A stretch of 5,097 nucleotides of DNA from positions 1 through 5,097 of the forward strand of contig JAGBSA010000010.1 in NCBI GenBank assembly GCA_017632095.1. The letters run 5' to 3'. A model generated the notes under the pieces. The model worked only from the letters and a program-made list of their open reading frames with translations, was not told where the DNA came from and made no database searches. This DNA is from Bacteroidales bacterium. GTDB taxonomy: Bacteria > Bacteroidota > Bacteroidia > Bacteroidales > P3. Each line of letters starts with the position of its first letter. The first letter of the stretch is position 1. This document shows positions 1 to 5,097 of this stretch, piece after piece. The translations under genes were made by a program, and so were the position numbers.

Positions 1-3000
1 GGAGCCCACCATGTTGTATCCTCTCCACAGATTGAGCGAACTCTGAATTTATACATTGTTCCGGACATCAAATCGTCGATTTCGATTCCTGTAGACGAAG
101 AAACGATTAATGATTCCCAAGTTTCAGCACCATAGACCATGTATTGAATTTCCCACTCATCTCCTGATTCTGTTTCCAAATCAAATGTTATTGAGTTTGC
201 TTGAAGTCCTCCTTCCGGAACAATAACATCTGTCGGAGGGGCACATTCTAAGTATTCGATAGAAATATTATCTACTTCAACGCCTAAACCATCTCCACTG
301 CCACTATCTTGTCTCCATGCAAAAACAAGATTCTTTATCGAACCGGCTACTAAACTGCTTGGAACGATGATTTCTGCTGTGGTTGGGATTGTTTGCAAAT
401 TGAATTTAACTCCTGATTGGTAGATAAAGCCTTCTTGTTGAGCTGTACTGCTTGCCCAAGTTGGAGTTGTTGTACTTGCAGATAAATCCTCTGATAGGTC
501 TAATAACGCAAACTTAATGAAATCATAGGTAGATTCTCCACCACCTTGGTATTCGAAAGTTATTTTATAATTTCCTGCTGTTTCATCTGAAAACTCCACA
601 GGAATCGAAGCAGTAACGAAATTTGTTCCACTTGTATTGTAAGAAACAGTAGCTCCGTTATCAGAAGAAACATATAGTTTGTTGTTTACTTCTTCTGTTG
701 ATGTACTTCCTATATATAGTTTACTTGCATGAGTACCGTTGTTTATCATCCAACGAGAATTCATATCCTCATCTTCAAAATCACAAATGAATGGAATTGT
801 TTCTGCTGCAGAAGGCAAAGATATTGTAACCGGTTCAGAACTTTCTCCTCCGCAATCGTAAGCCAAAACAAATGTATAAGTGCTACCAGATGTCAATCCT
901 TCCAAAACATAAGGCAATTCGGTGTCATAAGGAATGTTTACCACTGTTGCAGTTTCCTCATCATAAGTTTCACCTTCGTTATAAGAAAGAATCAAATCGT
1001 ATTCTAAGTCTTCATCAACAGGCCATGAGATATTGACACTTTCAGATGTAGCAACCTCACAGTTGAAACTTAAAAGGTCTGCACAATCCACATGTTCTCT
1101 CACTTGGAAGTTGTCGATGTGAACATCGTTATCGCCTCCTGAAACAAGACATTCTGCATAGAAGGCAACTTTTATCAAGCCTGTGTATCCCAATTCGGTC
1201 AAATTGATATTCAAACGTTGAGGAGTGTTTGTAAGTTCTTCGATATTTCTTTCTATTGTTCCTTCAGTAGGGTTTGCCTTCCAAAGTATTGCGTTGTTGA
1301 AATCCCAAGTGTTTCCGCCATCTGTTGAAACCACCACACCGAACTTTTGTTGTCCGTATTGTTCAACAGGGTTTGCATTACCATAATCTGTATAAGCAAT
1401 ATCGAATGTCAAGTCATATGCTGTGCTTCCATCACCTAAATCGATGTTTGGTGAGATCAGCCAATCTCTTTTCGAAGATCCATAGCTGTTTATTTTTGCA
1501 TGTAGATCAAACACGTACGAACTAGAAGTAGTCCAATCGCTGGTATTTCCCCACATTACAGCACCATTTGCGATTGAATCCCAAGTTCCTTTTGCTTCTC
1601 TCCAGCAATAAGTTACCGCTGTTCCAGCAGGATATGGGTCAAAGTCTTCAACGAAAGGTGGTTCAAGGTTTGCACATATTGTTGTTATGCTGACTGCAGG
1701 TGCAAATTGGAAACCTGTTTCGTTACCATCTGAACAAATTGCCTTTATGTTTATGGTATAGGCTGTTGTTTGTTCCAATCCTGTTAATGTGAAAGGATTT
1801 TCGGTTGCTTCAACAATAGTCCAATCAGCTGCTGACGAAGTTTTGTAATATATATTGTAAGAAGTAGCCTCTTCAGACTCTGTCCAAGTCAAATCAACTG
1901 AACTTCCGGTTATGTTAGACGCTGTTAAACCACTTGGTCTGCTACAAGTAGGAGTAGGCATCACCGTAACATCATTCACATAAATCGCTCCTTGTGCAAT
2001 TTTTCTATTTCTTACAAACGCCAAACGATATTGTCCGCTAAGTTCTTCAAGAGATATTTCCTTCTCTTCGTAAGTTGTTGCGAATGTTGTAATGGAATCA
2101 AGTAAGAAAAATGCAGATGTGTCTGCCAAAGAAGTAACATCTCCGTCAGAAAGTTCAAAAGCATATATTCTCAACTCAGGAGAGTATGACGAACTTGACT
2201 TCTTGGTAAAGAATGTCAAAGTTTCATTTCCTGTAAGTTCAAGAACAGGAGTCATAAGCCACTCTGAGTTTCTGTAAGCCTCATTTGTGCTTGTTGAACT
2301 TGTATAACCATTAATGTAGGCATCACCTGAGGATTGCTTTGCTATGTATGTAGAGTTTGATGCCTTGGCTGACATATTCAACCAGCAAAGAGGTGCAGGG
2401 TGAAATGCTGTATCTGTCATCGGATTGTAATCCCAAACATTATTAAACGTCTCTACCCAAGGGAAAGTGCTTATAACGTCACAGCCTGTTACAAAAGAAC
2501 CACTCATCCATGAAGATTCATTGACAGGACATATCGATTTGATTCTGACATTGTAGTAAGAAGATGGCAAAAGTCCCGAAAGAGTTACAGAGGTTGAAGA
2601 TGTAATTTCAGTTATCACGTTTTCAGAATCCCAAGTTTCAGATTGCAACTTGCATTGTACCTCAAAGTTATTGTTGTCACTTGTCCAAGATATAGCAGCT
2701 TCATCAGTTAGGATATCGGATATTGTAATTCCTGAAACAGGATAACAATAATCGTCACTGATAGGAGAAAATACTATTCTGATGTTTACTCTGTGATCGT
2801 TGGTTCTTGCAATAGGGGTGGTCAAGTCAGGTGAAGAAGTATCCCAACATTTGTTCCATGCTTTGTTTGCTCCTGATGCCCCGAACATATTTACAGAGCA
2901 ACCACCGCTTGAAGTACATCCTTCTCCTTCAAAGTAGATGTACAAACTTCCTAATCCACTATAAGAGAATGGAGACTGCAAAGTGATAGTGTGCCATGAA

Positions 3001-3368
3001 TTTGCAGTTACATTTTCCGGTCCGTTGGAATCATAAACCAAAATCGCACCATCTGCCAATGTAGAGATAGTCATACTACTCGGTAATGTAGTATCGGCGA
3101 CTTCTTTCATATAAACACGAACTTGTCTTCCGGATCCCGCCGTTACCGAACCTATTTCCATGGAAAGGCTTTCAATAATTCCTCCCATAGGCATATTCAT
3201 TTCCGATGCAGTGAATAATTGCACCGAACGATGATTTCCCCATAAGCCGGGAATAGGTCCGGAGGTTGTAGTAGTTGTTCCGCTACCGATGCTCACAGAA
3301 TCCTGCTGAGCCATCGCTTGTGTGAGCAACATGACTGTTGCCAACAACAAAAATAAAACTTTCTTCAT
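1..3368 (-). CDS. Large secreted modular protein: N-terminal domain plus alternating FN3 and choice-of-anchor-J-like modules (3' end outside window)
   Basis: The frame is open from the ATG at 3368 to the left edge, giving 1122 codons and no stop, so the C-terminus is missing. The start is well fixed: MKK begins a signal peptide with a hydrophobic core and a likely cut AMA|Q after residue 20, an in-frame TAA lies at 3396-3398, and no other ATG lies between. Residues about 21-206 resemble the all-beta N-terminal domain seen in many Bacteroidota surface proteins (a 'WHTITLQSPF' segment, then 'HRVNIRIVF'). Then come FN3-like domains starting at C208, C475, C762 and C1042. Between them are three larger beta modules (about 297-470, 566-757, 857-1038) like choice-of-anchor-J/cleaved-adhesin/MAM-type domains: an 'FP/PPF/IPF..xxF' opening, 'W370LMTP' and 'W636LISP', and closing 'VND', 'IDN' and 'VDN' strands. 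No catalytic motif is visible. The likely role is adhesion or extracellular binding. Type IX secretion is plausible, but the sorting domain would lie off the window. Confidence 0.93.
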   Translation of the reverse strand, partial: MKKVLFLLLATVMLLTQAMAQQDSVSIGSGTTTTTSGPIPGLWGNHRSVQLFTASEMNMPMGGIIESLSMEIGSVTAGSGRQVRVYMKEVADTTLPSSMTISTLADGAILVYDSNGPENVTANSWHTITLQSPFSYSGLGSLYIYFEGEGCTSSGGCSVNMFGASGANKAWNKCWDTSSPDLTTPIARTNDHRVNIRIVFSPISDDYCYPVSGITISDILTDEAAISWTSDNNNFEVQCKLQSETWDSENVITEITSSTSVTLSGLLPSSYYNVRIKSICPVNESSWMSGSFVTGCDVISTFPWVETFNNVWDYNPMTDTAFHPAPLCWLNMSAKASNSTYIAKQSSGDAYINGYTSSTSTNEAYRNSEWLMTPVLELTGNETLTFFTKKSSSSYSPELRIYAFELSDGDVTSLADTSAFFLLDSITTFATTYEEKEISLEELSGQYRLAFVRNRKIAQGAIYVNDVTVMPTPTCSRPSGLTASNITGSSVDLTWTESEEATSYNIYYKTSSAADWTIVEATENPFTLTGLEQTTAYTINIKAICSDGNETGFQFAPAVSITTICANLEPPFVEDFDPYPAGTAVTYCWREAKGTWDSIANGAVMWGNTSDWTTSSSYVFDLHAKINSYGSSKRDWLISPNIDLGDGSTAYDLTFDIAYTDYGNANPVEQYGQQKFGVVVSTDGGNTWDFNNAILWKANPTEGTIERNIEELTNTPQRLNINLTELGYTGLIKVAFYAECLVSGGDNDVHIDNFQVREHVDCADLLSFNCEVATSESVNISWPVDEDLEYDLILSYNEGETYDEETATVVNIPYDTELPYVLEGLTSGSTYTFVLAYDCGGESSEPVTISLPSAAETIPFICDFEDEDMNSRWMINNGTHASKLYIGSTSTEEVNNKLYVSSDNGATVSYNTSGTNFVTASIPVEFSDETAGNYKITFEYQGGGESTYDFIKFALLDLSEDLSASTTTPTWASSTAQQEGFIYQSGVKFNLQTIPTTAEIIVPSSLVAGSIKNLVFAWRQDSGSGDGLGVEVDNISIEYLECAPPTDVIVPEGGLQANSITFDLETESGDEWEIQYMVYGAETWESLIVSSSTGIEIDDLMSGTMYKFRVRSICGEDTTWWA

Positions 3369-3409
3369 AGAGTTAAAATTTAAATTTGTAAAAATTTATT
3401 ACCAACTTA

Positions 3410-3417
3410 CAAAGATA
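3410..3417 (-). promoter_or_regulatory. Bacteroidota-type -7 promoter box for the large secreted protein
   Basis: Read on the minus strand, these bases are TATCTTTG, an exact match to the phylum's TAnnTTTG -7 consensus. The box lies 41 bases before the ATG at 3368, so the 5' untranslated leader would be about 35 bases. I see no TTTG or TTG at the usual distance for a -33 box, which is often weak. The leader is almost all A and T with no Shine-Dalgarno sequence, as is normal in this phylum. Confidence 0.65.
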
Positions 3418-3480
3418 CAAAAACAAATTCAGAATCCAGACTCTTTATTTCATTTTTTTCTTTCTTTTAATAAAGATCAT

Positions 3481-3488
3481 TATCTTTG
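3481..3488 (+). promoter_or_regulatory. Bacteroidota-type -7 promoter box for the outer-membrane barrel gene
   Basis: The sequence is TATCTTTG, an exact TAnnTTTG match. It lies 52 bases before the GTG start at 3541, giving a leader of about 46 bases. The -33 position falls in a pyrimidine-rich stretch (around 3455-3465) with no good TTG. The box is identical to the one facing the other way at 3410-3417, and both are followed by NAA. Confidence 0.62.
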
Positions 3489-3540
3489 CAAACAAATTAT
3501 TCAAACTAAACCTTAATGGATTTACAATAAGTATCGAATC

Positions 3541-4299
3541 GTGAAAAAGCTCGTTTTATTGATTTTGTGTTATACTTTGAGTACGGCAGTTTTTGTTACA
3601 AGAGCTCAAACGAATGGTTGGTCGGTGCATTTCGAGAAAACACAACCTTTGGGTAGCTTTGCAAAATCAGGAAGTTTGCTTGTAGATAATTACATTGGCG
3701 AGGGTGGTGCTGCAAAGGGCATAGGAATGGGTGTGAAATACCAACACTCTTTATCCATTCCTGCTACTAAGAAATTCAAACTAATGTTTACAGCGGATAT
3801 TCTTTATAACGATTTGACAAAAGATATAAAGGATTTGATAGAACGTAATGACAATCCTTTGAATTATTTTCAGACCGAGCCGCCTTCTTATTTCAATATT
3901 CCGATTACTGCGGGTGTAAATGTCAATCTTGGTTTGCTCGGCTTTATAAAGTTATATGGAGAAGTCGGATTGGGAGTTAATTTCAGAATGGTGAGCGATA
4001 TGGAGAAGGTTTTCGTGCTTAACAGAGGGCAATTGGACGAAACAGCTTTCTCGGGCAAGATAAAGTTTGACGATTCTCGAGCTTTTGCTTTCCGATTAGG
4101 CGTTGGGCTGTGCTTTTTCAACAGTCTTAGCGTAGGGGTTAATTATTACAACCTCGGCAAAAGCGAATTGACAGGCTCTCTTAGGTCGATTGATGGTGCG
4201 AATATTTTGATTGAATCTCTCGAAAGAGAGTATAAGGAATTTTCAAATGGCAAAATCGGAACTTCGATGTTCTTATTGACTGTCGGTTGGCACTTTTAA
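3541..4299 (+). CDS. Outer-membrane beta-barrel protein (porin/OMP_b-brl-like), GTG start
   Basis: A 252-residue protein with a signal peptide (MKK, hydrophobic residues 4-19) and a likely cut TRA|Q after residue 22. The mature part alternates polar and hydrophobic residues in stretches that fit about eight beta strands: roughly 26-40, 60-72, 79-91, 117-131, 135-150, 181-194, 195-211 and 238-252. Glycines and aromatics sit at strand ends and the chain finishes in 'TVGWHF', the C-terminal aromatic typical of outer-membrane barrels folded by BamA. Length and pattern fit the small Bacteroidota outer-membrane beta-barrel families; no specific substrate or partner can be read. The start is GTG: the in-frame TAA at 3514-3516 leaves no ATG upstream, and a later start would lose the signal peptide. 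Cys10 is not in a lipobox (residue before it is Leu), so I do not call a lipoprotein. It is monocistronic, with a promoter at 3481 and a terminator 29 bases after the stop. Confidence 0.85.
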   Translation: MKKLVLLILCYTLSTAVFVTRAQTNGWSVHFEKTQPLGSFAKSGSLLVDNYIGEGGAAKGIGMGVKYQHSLSIPATKKFKLMFTADILYNDLTKDIKDLIERNDNPLNYFQTEPPSYFNIPITAGVNVNLGLLGFIKLYGEVGLGVNFRMVSDMEKVFVLNRGQLDETAFSGKIKFDDSRAFAFRLGVGLCFFNSLSVGVNYYNLGKSELTGSLRSIDGANILIESLEREYKEFSNGKIGTSMFLLTVGWHF

Positions 4300-4328
4300 T
4301 TGGATTGATTCCAAACTATAAAACGTTT

Positions 4329-4368
4329 ATAGCGAAGTGGTGATTCTTTCATTCTTCGCTATTTTTTT
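4329..4368 (+). terminator. Intrinsic terminator after the beta-barrel gene
   Basis: A perfect 9-bp inverted repeat, ATAGCGAAG (4329-4337) and CTTCGCTAT (4354-4362), encloses a 16-base loop and runs straight into seven T (4362-4368). It begins 29 bases after the TAA of the barrel gene. There is no matching A-run on its left side, so it should act only on plus-strand transcripts. Confidence 0.85.
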
Positions 4369-4708
4369 GTGGTATTTGATTTGGCTATCAGCGAAACGAG
4401 GTTTTAATTTTCTGAAACGAAGAAAGGAATTTCTAAAATCAAGTTTTAGTGAGTGCGAAACGGCGTTTTAATAAAGCTTTCTTTTCGATTTGAATAATCT
4501 GAACTTGTGATTATATGTCGCTTTTCAGGTTTTGAGGTGGGTATTTTCTTGAAAAATGGTATAAAAAACAGCTTTCAAGGGCTTAACTTAGCTATAAAAC
4601 ATAAGCAAATAGGGTATATGAGTGTGTCTTTTCAAGAATTTATCAACCATTTTATCGTATTGATTTACTGAAATATAGAAAAATAGTTGCGTTTTTTCTT
4701 CAAAAATA
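4369..4708. other. Intergenic region without a recognisable gene
   Basis: About 340 bases between the terminator of the barrel gene and the tRNA promoter. It is AT-rich and holds no reading frame with a believable product on either strand; the best small frame is a 17-codon ATG frame at 4618-4671 with no supporting signal. It contains an imperfect direct repeat (see separate entry) and a small inverted repeat, CTAAAA (4433-4438) and TTTTAG (4444-4449). On the minus strand TATTTTTG (4701-4708) matches a -7 box, but no -33 box or gene follows it. A small RNA cannot be excluded. Confidence 0.6.
4391..4472. repeat. Imperfect 18-bp direct repeat pair
   Basis: GCGAAACGAGGTTTTAAT (4391-4408) recurs as GCGAAACGGCGTTTTAAT (4455-4472), identical at 16 of 18 positions and 64 bases apart. 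A shorter related piece, TGAAACGAAG, lies between them at 4413-4422. Neither copy overlaps a gene. Function unknown; it could be a remnant of an intergenic repeat family. Confidence 0.6.
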
Positions 4709-4740
4709 TTTGGAGCGTTAGAAAAAAAGGTGTACTTTTG
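4709..4740 (+). promoter_or_regulatory. Promoter of the tRNA operon (TTTG-N20-TACTTTTG)
   Basis: A -33 box TTTG (4709-4712) and a -7 box TACTTTTG (4733-4740) are separated by 20 bases, very close to the Bacteroidota housekeeping sigma pattern TTTG-N19-TAnnTTTG. This is the best promoter in the window, as expected for stable RNA genes. Transcription would start near 4745-4748, about 35 bases before tRNA-Ser. Confidence 0.82.
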
Positions 4741-4745
4741 CAATC

Positions 4746-4780
4746 CCAATTCACGATAAAGCTTTCGAGCTTGAGGAATT

Positions 4781-4782
<2 letters not shown>
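4746..4782 (+). other. Leader stem-loop of the tRNA operon, overlapping the tRNA-Ser 5' end
   Basis: CCAATTC (4746-4752) is perfectly complementary to GAATTGG (4776-4782). Inside it, AAGCT (4759-4763) and AGCTT (4768-4772) form a second stem closed by a TTCG tetraloop. The outer stem includes the first two bases of the tRNA-Ser acceptor stem, so it competes with the mature fold and spans the RNase P cut between 4780 and 4781. That it forms in the cell is inference. Confidence 0.45.
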
Positions 4783-4869
<87 letters not shown>

Positions 4870-4874
4870 AGAAA

Positions 4875-4899
4875 CTTCCGAAATTGAGAATTGGGGAAG
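4875..4899 (+). other. Possible hairpin in the tRNA-Ser/tRNA-Pro spacer
   Basis: CTTCC (4875-4879) pairs with GGAAG (4895-4899), and AATT (4882-4885) with AATT (4889-4892), around a GAG loop and a 2x2 internal loop (GA/GG). There is no T-run after it, so it is not a terminator. It might guide processing of the precursor. AT-rich pairs make it weak. Confidence 0.35.
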
Positions 4900-4906
4900 A
4901 GAGAAA

Positions 4907-4981
4907 CGGGGTATAGCGTAGTCCGGTTATCGCGCCACATTTGGGATGTGGAGGTCGCAGGTTCGAATCCTGCTACCCCGA
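4907..4981 (+). tRNA. tRNA-Pro, anticodon TGG
   Basis: A class I tRNA of 75 bases. The acceptor arms CGGGGTA (4907-4913) and TACCCCG (4974-4980) pair fully. The first pair C-G and the discriminator A (4981) are typical of bacterial tRNA-Pro. The anticodon arm CCACA / TGTGG encloses loop TTTGGGA with TGG at 4942-4944, reading CCA and, with wobble, other CCN codons. The T arm GCAGG-TTCGAAT-CCTGC is intact. CCA is not encoded. It lies 38 bases after tRNA-Ser with no terminator between, so the two are very likely one transcript. Confidence 0.97.
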
Positions 4982-4987
4982 CAAATT

Positions 4988-5013
4988 GAACCAAAATATT
5001 GGTTCTTTTTTTT
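4988..5013 (+). terminator. Intrinsic terminator between tRNA-Pro and tRNA-Arg
   Basis: GAACCAA (4988-4994) and TTGGTTC (4999-5005) form a perfect 7-bp stem with a 4-base AATA loop, followed at once by eight T (5006-5013). It begins six bases after the end of tRNA-Pro and ends six bases before tRNA-Arg. The stem is short and has only three G-C pairs, so it may be partial rather than complete. Confidence 0.7.
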
Positions 5014-5019
5014 GGGATT

Positions 5020-5093
5020 GGTCTAGTAGCTCAGCTGGATAGAGCAACTGCCTTCTAAGCAGTAGGTCTCAGGTTCGAATCCTGACTAGATCA
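5020..5093 (+). tRNA. tRNA-Arg, anticodon TCT
   Basis: A class I tRNA of 74 bases. The acceptor arms GGTCTAG (5020-5026) and CTAGATC (5086-5092) pair with one G-T wobble; the discriminator is A (5093). The D arm GCTC...GAGC is intact. The anticodon arm ACTGC / GCAGT encloses loop CTTCTAA with TCT at 5054-5056, reading AGA and AGG. The T arm TCAGG-TTCGAAT-CCTGA is intact and CCA is not encoded. It sits directly behind an intrinsic terminator, so it needs readthrough from the Ser-Pro promoter or a start of its own; the cluster may continue beyond the right edge. Confidence 0.97.
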
Positions 5094-5097
5094 CAAA

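Noticed and set aside
729..2277. Plus-strand open frames at 729-1007, 1325-1525 and 2092-2277
   Set aside because: All lie opposite the continuous minus-strand coding frame, and their products are low-complexity with no recognisable domain or promoter.
3322..3516. A 64-codon plus-strand frame
   Set aside because: It overlaps the signal peptide of the minus-strand gene and both divergent promoters; the product is rich in Lys, Asn and Phe, as expected from AT-rich non-coding DNA.
3541..3570. Lipoprotein signal at Cys10 of the barrel protein
   Set aside because: The residues before Cys are Leu-Ile-Leu. A lipobox needs a small residue just before Cys, and a good signal peptidase I site follows at residue 22.
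3888..4121. A 77-codon minus-strand frame
   Set aside because: It is a shadow of the barrel gene, which has a signal peptide, beta-strand pattern and a C-terminal aromatic on the other strand.
4618..4671. A 17-codon ATG frame in the intergenic region
   Set aside because: No ribosome binding site, promoter or similarity supports it, and such short frames arise by chance.
4701..4708. Minus-strand TATTTTTG as a promoter
   Set aside because: It matches TAnnTTTG, but there is no -33 box at the right distance and no gene or RNA downstream on that strand.

Overview
The window looks like chromosomal DNA of a Bacteroidota (Bacteroidetes) bacterium, most likely from the Bacteroidia/Flavobacteriia side. 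I infer this from four things: AT-rich DNA; promoter -7 boxes of the form TAnnTTTG, with a TTTG -33 box at the tRNA operon; no Shine-Dalgarno sequence before either protein gene; and exported proteins cleaved before a glutamine. The largest gene also encodes a secreted mosaic of fibronectin type III and choice-of-anchor-J-like modules, an architecture common in this phylum. I cannot name a genus.

Layout. Positions 1-3368 (minus strand) hold the first 1122 codons of a very large exported modular protein that continues past the left edge without any stop. Positions 3369-3540 are a divergent intergenic region with two back-to-back promoters whose -7 boxes are identical (TATCTTTG). Positions 3541-4299 (plus strand) encode a 252-residue outer-membrane beta-barrel protein with a GTG start, followed by a clear intrinsic terminator at 4329-4368. 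Positions 4369-4708 contain no convincing gene, only AT-rich DNA with an imperfect 18-bp direct repeat. A good promoter at 4709-4740 then starts a tRNA operon: tRNA-Ser(GCT) 4781-4868, tRNA-Pro(TGG) 4907-4981, and tRNA-Arg(TCT) 5020-5093. None of the three encodes CCA. An intrinsic terminator (4988-5013) lies between tRNA-Pro and tRNA-Arg.

Function. The two protein genes both concern the cell envelope: one is predicted secreted or surface exposed, the other an outer-membrane barrel. They may be co-expressed from the matching divergent promoters, but nothing proves a shared function. The right end is housekeeping translation machinery. I see no mobile element, CRISPR array, phage gene or defence gene. 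The points most worth a second look are the roughly 280-residue period of the large protein, the terminator inside the tRNA cluster, and a leader stem-loop that would cover the 5' processing site of tRNA-Ser.
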